Assembly: GCF_014204835.1 (NCBI RefSeq)
Contig: NZ_JACHMD010000001.1
Coordinates: 2,604,001 to 2,668,000 of the forward strand
Direction: 5' to 3'
DNA: 64,000 bases
DNA from: Microbacterium marinum
GTDB lineage: Bacteria > Actinomycetota > Actinomycetes > Actinomycetales > Microbacteriaceae
Shown here: one piece after another, positions 45,269 through 54,489 of the stretch
Numbering within the stretch: position 1 is the first letter of the stretch
Layout: each line of letters opens with the position of its first letter
Position numbers and translations under genes: made by a program
The notes under the pieces: generated by a model
The model's database searches: none
The model's input: only the letters and a program-made list of their open reading frames with translations
Told to the model about the DNA's origin: nothing

Positions 45269-45468
45269 GCCACCGTCAGGGCGCGTCGCACGAGATCGGT
45301 CAGGATCTCGCGGACCTCGCCCGAGCGCATGATGACCACCAGCAGCCCGGCGAAGGCGACGGCCGCCATCGTGGCGATGGCGTACTCCGCGGTCGCGGCA
45401 CCGCTTTCGTCGGCGAAGAGCTCGGCGGCGCGACGGCTGGTGAGCTGCGGGATCGTGGCGTGGGACAT
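45265..45468 (-). CDS. DUF4244 / Flp-type major pilin candidate
   Basis: 67 residues. DESGAATAEYAIATMAAVAFAGLLVV has the G-ATAEYA prepilin cleavage-like motif with glutamate five residues in, followed by a hydrophobic helix. AGGAGG at ideal distance from the ATG is the strongest binding site in the operon, fitting a high-copy subunit. Confidence 0.85.
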   Translation of the reverse strand: MSHATIPQLTSRRAAELFADESGAATAEYAIATMAAVAFAGLLVVIMRSGEVREILTDLVRRALTVA

Positions 45469-45524
45469 GGAGGACCTCCTGGATATTCATGGATGGATGG
45501 GCACGTGCGAACGGGGATGCGACG

Positions 45525-46400
45525 TCACAGCATCACCGGGGTCGTGGTGAGCACCGAGAGCAGCATCGGCGCGACCCCCAAGAGCAGGAACGCGGGTAGC
45601 GTGCAGACCCCCAGCGGGAGCAGAAGCCGCCCGGAGAGCGTGGCCGCGCGCAGCCGCCCCTCCGTCCGAGCCGATTGACGCCGCGCGGCGGCGTCGGCGC
45701 GAAGCAGCTCGACCGCCGGGGCACCCGCGGAGCGCGAGAGGTCGAGGACGTCCCGCGTGGCACGGTCGACCGGCATGCGAGCGGCATTCTCGGCGACCGC
45801 GATCGCCTGGGGGATGGACACGCCACCGCACAACGCGATCGCGACGATCTCGGCGCCGAGCCCGGGGATCGCGTCGCCCGGCTGGGCGTGGGCGACGAGC
45901 GCCGCCGTCCACCGCCAGGTGAGGACCATGAGCGCACCGCCGAGCACCATGCAGGTGAGGCCGATCGGGTGGCTGAGCGCGGGGATCGGGTCGAAGCCGA
46001 GCGCGGCGGACAGCGCGAGCGCGACCAGCGGCAGCCATCCGATGAGCCGAGCCGTCGTCCGCGGCTCGGCCAACGCCGTGCGGACATCGTCGCGGGCCTG
46101 ATGCGCATCCCGCAGCGCCTCGGCGAGAGAGCGGAGACTCGCCGCGAGGGGCGCCCCGACCGTCGTCGCGACCTGCCAGGCGATGCCGATCTGCGACCAG
46201 GCCTCACCCTGCGACGCGAGGACCGTCGGCACCGAGCCACCCTCGGCCTCGGCGGAGCGCACCGCGCGAGCGGTCTCGTCACCCGACCGCGCGAGGTGCT
46301 CCCACGCCCGCGTCGGCGCGAGCCCGGCGTGGAGCAGCACTGCGAGGGACTGGACCGTAGCCGCGACCGACGCGGCATCCGGCGCACTCGGGCGCGTCAT
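45525..46400 (-). CDS. Type II secretion F-domain protein, TadB-TadC-like double domain
   Basis: 291 residues. Two F-type halves are visible: residues about 10-145 (LAVLLHAGLAPTRAWEHLA, VGAPLAASLRSLAEALRD, then a helix pair) and about 190-285 (ALCGGVSIPQAIAVAENAAR, GRLRAATLSGRLLLPLGVC, ending in a helix). Mycobacterial Tad clusters have separate TadB and TadC; here a single gene covers both, suggesting a fusion with shortened second half. Overlaps the tadA stop by four bases. Confidence 0.8.
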   Translation of the reverse strand: MTRPSAPDAASVAATVQSLAVLLHAGLAPTRAWEHLARSGDETARAVRSAEAEGGSVPTVLASQGEAWSQIGIAWQVATTVGAPLAASLRSLAEALRDAHQARDDVRTALAEPRTTARLIGWLPLVALALSAALGFDPIPALSHPIGLTCMVLGGALMVLTWRWTAALVAHAQPGDAIPGLGAEIVAIALCGGVSIPQAIAVAENAARMPVDRATRDVLDLSRSAGAPAVELLRADAAARRQSARTEGRLRAATLSGRLLLPLGVCTLPAFLLLGVAPMLLSVLTTTPVML

Positions 46401-47386
46401 GAGACGAGCTCCATGTCGAGGCGATCAGCCCGCACGACCGGTCTCGCGATGCCGACGACCCGGCGATCGCCGTCACGGGCACGCTCGACGTGCACGACCG
46501 CGCCGATGGCACTGGCCACCTGTCGGGCGACCGCCCGTTCGGTCATCCCCGCACCGGCGCCGAGCGCCTCCAGTCGCGCCGGGACGTCGTCGATCCCGCT
46601 GGCGTGCACCGTGCCGGCACCGCCGTCGTGACCGGTGTTGAGGGCGGTCAGCAACTCACGCACCTCCTCGCCGCGGCATTCGCCGACCACGAGACGGTCG
46701 GGACGCATGCGCAGCGCTTCGCGGAGGAGTCGGCTCAGGGGCACGGCGCCGACCCCTTCGAGGTTCGCCTGCCTCGCCTCCAGCCGCACGTGATGCGGGT
46801 GGTCGATCCGCAGCTCCGCGACGTCCTCGATCGTGACGATCCGCTCGCTTCGCGGCACCCGGCCCAGGAGCGCCGCCAGCAGCGTGGTCTTGCCCGCGCC
46901 GGTCGCTCCTGTCACCAGAACGTTCTGGCGCGTCTCCACGAGACGCTCCAGCTGCGCACCGATGTGCGCGTCGAACGTCCCGCGCCGACCGAGGTCGTCC
47001 AGGTCGGGAAGCCCCGTGCCGGGGAGTCGGATGGAGATGGTGGCCCCCTCGCACGAGATCGGCGGGAGGACGGCGTGCACCCGCACGCCGTGCTCCCACC
47101 GCACATCGGCGCACGGCGTCGCGTCATCGAGGTGGCGACCGCCGATCGCGATCAGCCCGACGGCGAGCTCGCGGGCGGCAGACTCGTCGAGGCTCCACCC
47201 GGGGATCTGCTCCGGTCCCCGACCGCGGTCGACGAAGAGGCCTCCCGATCCGTTGATGAACACGTCCGTCACGTCGGGGTCGGACAGCCACCGGCGCAGC
47301 GGATCGACCAGCGGATGCGACGGCACCGAGCGCGGTGCGGGCGCATCCGCACCCCCACGCGGGACGGCGATGAACGACAGCGACAT
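46397..47386 (-). CDS. Tad pilus assembly ATPase, TadA/CpaF type
   Basis: 329 residues, the motor of the Tad pilus. Walker A GATGAGKTT (Lys about 166), Asp box ERIVTIEDVAELRI, Walker B/His region LRMRPDRLVVGECRGEE, and TGHDGGAGTVHA. ATG 47386 has no strong binding site, consistent with an upstream-regulated message. The upstream region holds three hairpins (47454-47534). No Ssd/TadZ-like gene precedes it. Confidence 0.88.
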   Translation of the reverse strand: MSLSFIAVPRGGADAPAPRSVPSHPLVDPLRRWLSDPDVTDVFINGSGGLFVDRGRGPEQIPGWSLDESAARELAVGLIAIGGRHLDDATPCADVRWEHGVRVHAVLPPISCEGATISIRLPGTGLPDLDDLGRRGTFDAHIGAQLERLVETRQNVLVTGATGAGKTTLLAALLGRVPRSERIVTIEDVAELRIDHPHHVRLEARQANLEGVGAVPLSRLLREALRMRPDRLVVGECRGEEVRELLTALNTGHDGGAGTVHASGIDDVPARLEALGAGAGMTERAVARQVASAIGAVVHVERARDGDRRVVGIARPVVRADRLDMELVS

Positions 47387-47453
47387 GCCGCGACGGTAGG
47401 CCGCCCACCCCTGCGCCCTGGCGGCGACGTCGTCGTCCCGTGGACAGCGGCAT

Positions 47454-47534
47454 CCTCCCCGCGTGTGGGGAGGAGTACCCGCGAGCGAGCGGGAAAAGAG
47501 GAGGGCGGCATCCTTTGGGGGAAAGGATGCCGCC
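47454..47534 (-). other. Three consecutive hairpins in probable tadA leader
   Basis: CCTCCCC/GGGGAGG (47454-47473), CCCGC/GCGGG (47478-47493) and GGCGGCATCCTTT/AAAGGATGCCGCC (47504-47534), all perfect. On the minus strand the third is followed by CTCCTCTTTTCC, a modest T-tract, so it may act as a terminator or attenuator upstream of tadA. Confidence 0.55.
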
Positions 47535-47689
47535 CGGCAGCCGCGCGTCAGGGGGGATCGGCGGGCTGCGAGGCCGAAGCTGATGTTCGGGCTCTGTAAT
47601 ACTACGACGCCGAGAGACTTTTCAGCGACCACAGATGCGGTGACATCGATTCTTCACAGGTTCCCGTCGCACCCCCACTATCGGCAGTA

Positions 47690-47717
47690 GTGACGATTCC
47701 GGCGGCGAACCTATGGT
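47690..47717 (+). promoter_or_regulatory. Candidate acs promoter
   Basis: GTGACG (47690-47695), a 16-base spacer and TATGGT (47712-47717), 64 bases before the ATG. An inverted repeat CACTA-N7-TAGTG overlaps the -35. Confidence 0.4.
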
Positions 47718-47781
47718 GACGACATCGCGGCGGCGAGGATGCCCGCCCGCGGCACCGCCGCCAGACGCAAAGGAGCGCCGA

Positions 47782-49746
47782 ATGAGCAGCCAGATCGACC
47801 ACCTCTTCAGCGAGACCCGCCGGTTCGCCCCATCGAGCGATTTCGCCTCCGCCGCCGTGGGGTCCGCCGAGCTCTACGAGCGCGCTGACGCCGACCGGGA
47901 GGCGTTCTGGGCCGAGCAGGCGCGCGACCTTCACTGGCACACGCCCTTCACGAAGGTCCTCGACTGGTCCAACCCGCCGTTCGCCACGTGGTTCGAGGAC
48001 GGCGAGCTCAACGTCGCCTACAACTGCCTCGACCGCCACGTCGAGGCGGGACACGGCGACCGCGTCGCACTGCTCTGGGAGGGCGAGCCCGGAGACCAGC
48101 GTCGCGTGACCTACGCCGAGCTCACGGACGAGGTCAAGCGCCTCGCGAACGTCCTCAGCGACCTCGGCGTGAGCGCCGGCGACCGAGTGGCGATCTACAT
48201 GCCGATGATCCCCGAAGCGGTCGCCGCCATGCTCGCTGTCGCCCGTATCGGCGCCATCCACTCGGTCATCTTCGGCGGTTTCTCCGCCGACAGCCTGCGC
48301 TCGCGCATCGACGACGCCGGCGCGAAGCTCGTCATCACCAGCGACGGCGGCTACCGGAAGGGGCGCGTCTCGCCGCTCAAGCCGGCCGTCGACCAGGCGC
48401 TCGGCGACCGCGGGCACGGCCCGCAGGAGACCGTCGAGCACGTTCTGGTCGTCAAGCGGACCGAGAACGAGGTCTCCTGGACCGACGGGCGCGACGTCTG
48501 GTGGCACGACGTCGTCCCCGCGGCATCCGCCGACCACGAAGCCCAGCCGTTCCCCGCCGAGAACCCGCTGTTCATCCTCTACACCTCCGGCACGACCGGA
48601 AAGCCCAAGGGGATCCTGCACACCTCCGGCGGCTACCTCACGCAGGCGGCCTTCACCAACAAGGTGGTCCACGACCTCCACCCCGAGACGGACGTGTTCT
48701 GGTGCACCGCCGACATCGGCTGGATCACCGGACACAGCTACGTCACCTACGGGCCCCTCGCCAACGGCGTCACCCAGGTCCTCTACGAAGGCACCCCCGA
48801 CAGCCCTCACCCGGGACGCTGGTGGGAGATCGTCGAGAAGTACGGCGTCACGATCCTCTACACCGCACCGACGGCGATCCGTTCGTTCATGAAGCTCGGC
48901 CGAGCGATCCCGGAAAAGTTCGACCTGTCGTCCCTGCGCCTGCTCGGGTCGGTCGGTGAACCCATCAACCCCGAAGCCTGGGTCTGGTACCGGCACGTGA
49001 TCGGCGGCGACCGCACGCCCATCGTCGACACGTGGTGGCAGACCGAGACGGGCGCCATCATGGTCTCCGCCCTGCCGGGCGTCACCGAGACCAAGCCCGG
49101 CAGCGCCCAGGTACCGCTCCCCGGCATCGGCGTCGACGTGGTCGACGACTCCGGTCAGGAAGTGGGCAACGGCGGCGGCGGACTGCTCGTGCTCACGAAG
49201 CCCTGGCCGAGCATGCTGCGCGGCATCTGGGGCGACCCCGAGCGGTTCAAGGAGACCTACTGGGACAAGTTCGAGCAGCAGGGCTACTACTTCGCCGGCG
49301 ACGGCGCACGTCTCGATGAAGACGGCGACGTCTGGTTCCTCGGGCGCGTCGACGACGTGATGAACGTCTCCGGACACCGCCTGTCGACGACCGAGATCGA
49401 ATCGGCGCTCGTCGGCAACGAGGCGGTCGCCGAGGCTGCTGTCGTCGGCGCGTCGGACGAGACGACCGGTCAGGCGGTGGTCGCCTTCGTCATCATCAAG
49501 CAGAGCTTCCTCGACCAGCACTCCCCCGAGGGCCTCGCCGACACGCTCCGCAAGTGGGTCGGCGAGCAGATCGGCCCCATCGCCCGGCCGCGAGACGTGT
49601 ACATCGTCGGCGAACTGCCCAAGACCCGCTCCGGCAAGATCATGCGCCGCCTGCTCCGCGACGTCGCCGAGGGACGCGAGGTCGGCGACACGACGACCCT
49701 CGCCGACACGGCGGTCATGAGCGTCATCAGCGCGCAGGTCAAGTAG
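47782..49746 (+). CDS. acs: Acetate--CoA ligase (acetyl-CoA synthetase)
   Basis: 654 residues, the expected length. Converts acetate, ATP and CoA to acetyl-CoA. AMP-binding motifs [19 protein letters not shown] and the hinge; the catalytic lysine subject to acetylation is Lys619 in [23 protein letters not shown] precedes the ATG. Monocistronic, followed by repeats. Confidence 0.95.
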   Translation: MSSQIDHLFSETRRFAPSSDFASAAVGSAELYERADADREAFWAEQARDLHWHTPFTKVLDWSNPPFATWFEDGELNVAYNCLDRHVEAGHGDRVALLWEGEPGDQRRVTYAELTDEVKRLANVLSDLGVSAGDRVAIYMPMIPEAVAAMLAVARIGAIHSVIFGGFSADSLRSRIDDAGAKLVITSDGGYRKGRVSPLKPAVDQALGDRGHGPQETVEHVLVVKRTENEVSWTDGRDVWWHDVVPAASADHEAQPFPAENPLFILYTSGTTGKPKGILHTSGGYLTQAAFTNKVVHDLHPETDVFWCTADIGWITGHSYVTYGPLANGVTQVLYEGTPDSPHPGRWWEIVEKYGVTILYTAPTAIRSFMKLGRAIPEKFDLSSLRLLGSVGEPINPEAWVWYRHVIGGDRTPIVDTWWQTETGAIMVSALPGVTETKPGSAQVPLPGIGVDVVDDSGQEVGNGGGGLLVLTKPWPSMLRGIWGDPERFKETYWDKFEQQGYYFAGDGARLDEDGDVWFLGRVDDVMNVSGHRLSTTEIESALVGNEAVAEAAVVGASDETTGQAVVAFVIIKQSFLDQHSPEGLADTLRKWVGEQIGPIARPRDVYIVGELPKTRSGKIMRRLLRDVAEGREVGDTTTLADTAVMSVISAQVK

Positions 49747-49762
49747 GCCGCCACCCTGCCGC

Positions 49763-49804
49763 GGTCCGCGAAACCCCGGTCCGCGAAACCCCGGTCCGCG
49801 AAAC
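49763..49804. repeat. 15-bp tandem repeat, 2.8 copies
   Basis: GGTCCGCGAAACCCC occurs twice and then partially (GGTCCGCGAAAC) just after acs. The last copy forms the left arm of a larger inverted repeat. Confidence 0.8.
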
Positions 49805-49868
49805 AGCAGTGGGAGCCCCAGACGTCGGTCCACGACCAATGTCTCGGGCCGTGGCTGCTGTCTCGCGG
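49796..49868. repeat. Large inverted repeat between acs and ridA
   Basis: CCGCGAAACAGCAG (49796-49809) pairs with CTGCTGTCTCGCGG (49855-49868) with one mismatch. The 45-base interior contains a further GGTC-CAC-GACC palindrome. It may be a bidirectional terminator for the convergent genes or a REP-like dispersed element. Confidence 0.6.
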
Positions 49869-49877
49869 TCAGGCGAG

Positions 49878-49891
49878 GCGGGCGAGCCCGC
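49878..49891 (-). terminator. Hairpin after ridA
   Basis: GCGGGC-GA-GCCCGC, three bases past the ridA stop on the minus strand. No T-tract. Confidence 0.35.
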
Positions 49892-49894
49892 GGG

Positions 49895-50362
49895 TCAGGC
49901 GTGGGTGAAGACGACCTCGACCTCGACGGGGCTGTCCAGCGGCAGCACCGGCACGCCGACGGCGGAGCGCGCGTGACGCCCGGCGTCGCCGAAGATCTCA
50001 CCGAGCACCTCGCTCGCCCCGTTGATCACGCCGGGCTGCCCGGTGAATTCGGGCACGGATGCCACGAACCCGGTGACCTTGAGCACGCCGGTGAGGCGGT
50101 CGACGCCGCCCACGGCGGCGGCCGCCGCGGCGATCGCGTTGAGCGCGCTGCGGCGCGCGAGCGCGTTGGCGTCGGCGGCGGGCACCAGCCCGGCGCCGTC
50201 GCCCACCTTGCCGACCGCGGGGAGGGCGCCGTCCACCATCGGCAGCTGTCCGGAGGTGTACACCAGGTCGCCATGGACTTTCGCGGGGATGTACGCGGCG
50301 ACGGGCGGCACGACCTCGGGGAGGTCGATGCCGAGCTCAGCGAGACGTCCGGAGACCGACAT
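49895..50362 (-). CDS. RidA family protein
   Basis: 155 residues of the YjgF/RidA fold, longer subgroup. VYTSGQLPMVDGALP, NALAAAAAAVGGVDRLTGVLKVTGFV-like region, and GRHARSAVGVPVLPLDSPVEVEVVF carry the signature arginine and substrate-pocket residues. It hydrolyses reactive enamines or imines from PLP enzymes. The start overlaps the DUF4177 stop (ATGA). Confidence 0.88.
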   Translation of the reverse strand: MSVSGRLAELGIDLPEVVPPVAAYIPAKVHGDLVYTSGQLPMVDGALPAVGKVGDGAGLVPAADANALARRSALNAIAAAAAAVGGVDRLTGVLKVTGFVASVPEFTGQPGVINGASEVLGEIFGDAGRHARSAVGVPVLPLDSPVEVEVVFTHA

Positions 50363-50583
50363 CAGCCCTGCGCCCCGAACTGACGGGCGGCCTGAGCCGC
50401 GGCATCCAGACCCGAGGCGTTGGACGCCCCACCGCCGCTGGGACGCTTGAAGTAGCCGACGAGCCCGCCTTCGGGACCGGTCACCACCTGCACCAGCTCC
50501 CACCCCTGCTTGCCCCAGTTGTTGAGGATCGCGGCGGTGTTGTGGATCAGCAACGGCGTGGTCATGTACTCCCACGTGGTCAT
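50362..50583 (-). CDS. DUF4177 domain small protein
   Basis: 73 residues, WEYMTTPLLIHNTAAILNNWGKQGWELVQVVTG, typical of small actinobacterial DUF4177 proteins encoded just before RidA. GGGAG six bases before ATG 50583 decides the start. Cytoplasmic; function unknown. Confidence 0.8.
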   Translation of the reverse strand: MTTWEYMTTPLLIHNTAAILNNWGKQGWELVQVVTGPEGGLVGYFKRPSGGGASNASGLDAAAQAARQFGAQG

Positions 50584-50702
50584 ATCGAGCTCCCGGAGGT
50601 CGGCGTGGCAGCACCTGCCAGGCACCGGAAACGGGCTGCCAGGCGCGAGAAACGGGGATCCGATCCGAGGTATCCCCCAGCTATCTCCCTTACGATCACC
50701 CT

Positions 50703-53354
50703 ATGCCCCACTCGAAACGGACGGCCACCGGTGTGCTCGGAGGCGTGCTCGGCCTCGTCGGACTCAGCACCGTCGCCGGTGTCCTCGTCACGGCCACGGT
50801 CACCCCTGCGATCGCCGTCTCCGGCTACGCGGCCACGAGCGCCATCGAGATGTTCGAGAACATGCCGAGCTTCTTGAAGATCGAGAAGCTCATGCTTCCC
50901 ACCGAGATCTACTCGAAGAACGCCAGCGGCGACTGGCAGCTGATGACCGAGTTCTACGACCAGAACCGCATCCCTGTCACCTTCGACCAGGTGAACCCCG
51001 TCGTCTACGACGCGATCCTCTCCAGCGAGGACAAGAACTTCTACTCCCACGGCGGTATCGACCTGATCGGCACGGTCAGCGCCCTGGTCGGCAACGCCAG
51101 CTCGGGCTCCAACCGCGGTGGCTCCTCGATCACCCAGCAGTACGTCAAGAACGTGCTGCAGCAGAACTGCGAGGCGAAAGCCACCTCCGCCGAAGAGGTC
51201 ACCGCCTGCTACGAGGAGTCGACCGTCAACTCGGGCACGGCGGGCTACGAGCGCAAGCTCCAGGAGATGCGCTACGCGATCCAGCTCGAAAAGGAGTACT
51301 CGAAGGACGAGATCCTCATCGGGTATCTCAACATCGCGCACTTCGGCGGATCGGTCTACGGCATCGGCGCCGCCGCTGAGTACTACTTCGGCACGACCGT
51401 GGACAAGCTCAACATCCGTCAGTCGGCCGCCCTTGCGGGCATGGTCGTCGAACCGAACACCCTCCGGATCGACCGCCCGAAGGGCTCGACGACCAATAAG
51501 GCCGGCGAAGCCATCAACAGCAAGGCAGATGGCTACTCGCTGACCAAGAGCCGCCAACTGTACGTGCTCAAGCGCATGCTGGCCGACGGCAAGATCACCC
51601 AGGAAGAGTACGACGGGACCAGCGCCGGCGCGATCGAGCCGAAGATCACCCCGCGTCCGAGCGGTTGCGCGCAGGCGAAGGGCAACGAGTTCTTCTGCGA
51701 CTACGTCGTCTCCGAGATCAAGAGCGACCCTGCGTTCGGCGAGACGCCCGAGGAGCGCACCGCCGCCCTCCGGCGCGGCGGACTGAAGATCTACACCACG
51801 CTCGACGCGAAGCTGCAGTCTGCAGCTCGCGACGCGATCTCCATCGTCCCCGCCTCGCGCGACGACATGAACCTCGGGTCCTCCGGCATCCAGGTCGAGG
51901 TGGGCACTGGACGCGTGCTGTCCATGGTCCAGAACCGGCCGTACTCCAACGACGCAGACAACAAGACCACGACCCAGGTCAACTACAACGTGCGCGCCCA
52001 GGACGGCGGTGGTGTCGGCCACTCGGCGGGGTCGACCTACAAGGTCTTCAGCCTCATCAACTGGCTCCAGGAGGGTCATTCGGTCAACGAGAACGTCAAC
52101 GGCCGCGTCGGCGTGAAGAACGTCCAGACGTGCGACGGCGCGACCCGAGAGCAGCCCGCCGACAACAGCGGCGTGCCGGGTCACATCGGCAACTTCGAGG
52201 GGAACTCCGGCTACAACGGCACGGTCTACCAGTTCACGAAGGACTCGCTGAACTCGGGCTTCCTCGCCATGGCCGAGAAGATCTCCATCTGCAGCACCAA
52301 CCGCGTCGCGATGGACCTCGGCGTGATGCGCGGAGACGGAACCCCGCTCGACAACGAGAACGTCCCCTACGACGTCCTCGGCTCGGGCAACGTCGCGCCG
52401 ATCGACATGGCCCAGGTCTACGCCGCGATCGCCGGCGACGGCATCCTCTGCCAGTCGAAGGCCATCGACAAGGTCGTCAACGCGGACGGCAGCGATCATG
52501 CCGTTCCCGAAGCGAAGTGCGAGCGCGCGATGAGCAGCGGTGTCGCCGCGACCGCTGCCTATGCACTGCAGGCCGTCATGGAGGGCAGTGGCACCGGCTC
52601 CGGTGCCCGCACCTACGACGGCGTGCCGATCCTCGGCAAGACGGGTATCCACCAGTTCGAGCACACCTGGATGGACGGCGCGAGCACCGAGGTCGCGACC
52701 GTGGTCTGGGTCGGCAACGTCGAGGGCAACGCGAAGCTGAACGGTCGTTACGAGAACGGATGGCAGCTCTCGCGTATCCGCAACTCGATCTGGCCGGCGA
52801 TGCAGCGCGCCGCCAACGCCGAGTACGGCGGGCAGGCCTTCCCCGAGCCCGACAAGGAGCTCACCAGGCGCACATACGTCAATCTGCCGAGCGTCATCGG
52901 AATGACCGTCGACGAGGCGACGAGTCGACTCCGGGGAGCGGGCTTCAGCGTCACCGTCGGCGACGCGGTCGACGCCACCGAGGCCGAGGGCACGATCGTC
53001 GAGCAGTCGCCGGGGGCTGGCCGCGTCGTCTCGGGCACGACCGTCACGATACGGCCCAGCAACGGTCAGGGCGCAACTGTTCCCGGCGTCGGCGGGACGC
53101 CCCAGCAGGCCGCGGCCGCGCTGCGAGCCGCCGGATTCTCGAACCTGCGCGCGGAATGTTCGGACGCCGAGGGCGCGCCCAAGGAGGGCGTCGTCACGGG
53201 GACCGAACCCGCCGCCGGGGAGACGGTCTCCAAGGGTGACACCATCACCGTCGAGTACCAGTCACCCGACTGCGATGGCAGCGGAGACGATGAAGAGGAC
53301 TCCGGACCCGGCAACGGGAACGGCCCCGGCAACGGGAACGGCAACAGCCCGTGA
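50703..53354 (+). CDS. Class A penicillin-binding protein with PASTA domains
   Basis: 883 residues, a bifunctional peptidoglycan synthase. One N-terminal membrane helix; GT51 transglycosylase with catalytic Glu near 109 (ILSSEDKNFYSHGG) and GSSITQQYVKN; transpeptidase with SxxK at Ser444 (GSTYK), SxN as STN, and LGKTGI. Two PASTA domains follow (from LPSVIGMTVDEATSRL and VPGVGGTPQQAAAAL), then an acidic, Gly/Asn-rich tail. TACGAT ends six bases before the ATG, so the transcript is probably leaderless. Overlaps the next gene. Confidence 0.95.
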   Translation: MPHSKRTATGVLGGVLGLVGLSTVAGVLVTATVTPAIAVSGYAATSAIEMFENMPSFLKIEKLMLPTEIYSKNASGDWQLMTEFYDQNRIPVTFDQVNPVVYDAILSSEDKNFYSHGGIDLIGTVSALVGNASSGSNRGGSSITQQYVKNVLQQNCEAKATSAEEVTACYEESTVNSGTAGYERKLQEMRYAIQLEKEYSKDEILIGYLNIAHFGGSVYGIGAAAEYYFGTTVDKLNIRQSAALAGMVVEPNTLRIDRPKGSTTNKAGEAINSKADGYSLTKSRQLYVLKRMLADGKITQEEYDGTSAGAIEPKITPRPSGCAQAKGNEFFCDYVVSEIKSDPAFGETPEERTAALRRGGLKIYTTLDAKLQSAARDAISIVPASRDDMNLGSSGIQVEVGTGRVLSMVQNRPYSNDADNKTTTQVNYNVRAQDGGGVGHSAGSTYKVFSLINWLQEGHSVNENVNGRVGVKNVQTCDGATREQPADNSGVPGHIGNFEGNSGYNGTVYQFTKDSLNSGFLAMAEKISICSTNRVAMDLGVMRGDGTPLDNENVPYDVLGSGNVAPIDMAQVYAAIAGDGILCQSKAIDKVVNADGSDHAVPEAKCERAMSSGVAATAAYALQAVMEGSGTGSGARTYDGVPILGKTGIHQFEHTWMDGASTEVATVVWVGNVEGNAKLNGRYENGWQLSRIRNSIWPAMQRAANAEYGGQAFPEPDKELTRRTYVNLPSVIGMTVDEATSRLRGAGFSVTVGDAVDATEAEGTIVEQSPGAGRVVSGTTVTIRPSNGQGATVPGVGGTPQQAAAALRAAGFSNLRAECSDAEGAPKEGVVTGTEPAAGETVSKGDTITVEYQSPDCDGSGDDEEDSGPGNGNGPGNGNGNSP

Positions 53355-54310
53355 CGCCGCTACGGACCGCCCTCACCTCGCTCGGCGCGGTGGGGGCGGT
53401 CGGCGCCGCCGCCGCCCTGTGGGGTGTGGGGATCGAGCGCTACCTGTTCACCCTGCGTCGGCACGAGATCGCGGTGCTCCCTCCCGGGTCACCCTCCGTG
53501 ACGCTCCTCCACCTGTCCGATGCCCACATGGCGCCGTGGCAGGGGCGCAAGCAGCGCTGGATCGCCGACCTCGCCGAGTCTGTGCAGCCCGATCTGGTCG
53601 TCAACACGGGCGACAATCTCGGCCATGAGCGTGGACTCGACGGCATCCGCAACGCCTTCGCACCGCTGCGTGGCGTACCGGGCCTGTTCGTCCACGGATC
53701 GAACGATGTCGTCGCCCCGAGCGGGCGCAACCCGCTGCGGTACTTCAGCGGGCCCTCGTCGCACTCGAAGACGGCGGGTCGCCTCGACACCGAGGCCCTG
53801 GACGCCTACCTGACCGAGGACGTCGGCTGGACCGCGTTGCACAACACCGCGGCATCCCTCTCGGTCGCCGGTCTGCGCATCGACGCGATGGGCGTCGACG
53901 ATGCCCATCGCGACTGGGACGATCTCGACGCCGCCGTGGATGCCCAGTCGGCGCTGCCCGACAGGGACGCGCCACGGCTCCTGCTGGGCGTCACCCACGC
54001 CCCGTACCGGCGCGTACTCGACCGCTTCACGGCTGCCGGCGCCGACGTGCTGCTGGGTGGTCACACCCACGGCGGGCAGGTTCGGATTCCGTTCTCGCCG
54101 AAGGCGCTGGTCGCCAACTGCGACATCCCCCTCGATCAGGCGCGCGGCCTGAGCGAGTGGTCGGCGTCCGGGCGGACCGTGCCGCTCAATGTGAGCGCCG
54201 GGCTCGGACACTCGATCTACGCGCCGGTGCGCTTCGCGTGTCGACCCGAGGCGTCGGCGATCACGCTGCGCGCCGTGCCCGATTCGTCGGAGAGGCCTCC
54301 GAGAGGGTAG
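53351..54310 (+). CDS. Metallophosphoesterase
   Basis: 319 residues. An N-terminal helix anchors a calcineurin-type domain with LSDAHM, VVNTGDNLGH, GSNDV, LLGVTHAPY and GGHTHGGQVRIP, the usual dimetal ligands. GTG start overlapping the PBP stop (GTGA); this PBP-phosphoesterase pair is conserved in actinobacteria, suggesting a cell-envelope substrate. Substrate unknown. Confidence 0.9.
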   Translation: MTPLRTALTSLGAVGAVGAAAALWGVGIERYLFTLRRHEIAVLPPGSPSVTLLHLSDAHMAPWQGRKQRWIADLAESVQPDLVVNTGDNLGHERGLDGIRNAFAPLRGVPGLFVHGSNDVVAPSGRNPLRYFSGPSSHSKTAGRLDTEALDAYLTEDVGWTALHNTAASLSVAGLRIDAMGVDDAHRDWDDLDAAVDAQSALPDRDAPRLLLGVTHAPYRRVLDRFTAAGADVLLGGHTHGGQVRIPFSPKALVANCDIPLDQARGLSEWSASGRTVPLNVSAGLGHSIYAPVRFACRPEASAITLRAVPDSSERPPRG

Positions 54311-54326
54311 ACTCGGAGGGTTGCCA

Positions 54327-54400
54327 CGGGGTGTGGCGCAGCTTGGTAGCGCGCGTCGTTCGGGACGACGAGGCCGCAGGTTCAAATCCTGTCACCCCGA
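54327..54400 (+). tRNA. tRNA-Pro (CGG)
   Basis: 74 nt, no encoded CCA. Acceptor stem CGGGGTG / CACCCCG, D-arm GGCGCAGCTTGGTAGCGC, anticodon loop TTCGGGA between CGTCG and CGACG giving anticodon CGG, T-arm GGTTCAAATCC. TAGACT at 54308-54313 is a likely -10. Confidence 0.95.
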
Positions 54401-54411
54401 CAGCAGAGAGG

Positions 54412-54455
54412 CTCCGCCGATTCGGCGGGGCCTTTCGCATCCCTCCTTCGGAGGG
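54412..54455 (+). terminator. Terminator after tRNA-Pro
   Basis: CCGCCG-ATT-CGGCGG (54414-54428) followed by CCTTTC, then a second hairpin CCCTCC-TTC-GGAGGG (54441-54455). Confidence 0.6.
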
Positions 54456-54489
54456 GCCATCGCACTCTCGCCTGGGACGGAGCCGCACC

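Larger units (their letters stand above)
47387..47781. other. Intergenic region between tadA and acs
   Basis: 395 bases with no gene. From left to right: three hairpins that would lie in a tadA leader, a TAATACT-containing stretch (47597-47603) usable as -10 on either strand, and then the acs promoter. A short inverted repeat CACTA-N7-TAGTG (47676-47692) overlaps the acs -35. Confidence 0.6.

Noticed and set aside
47602..50001. Very long minus-strand open frame (799 residues) opposite acs
   Set aside because: It is the antisense shadow of acs; composition is typical of high-GC mirror frames and no domain is visible.
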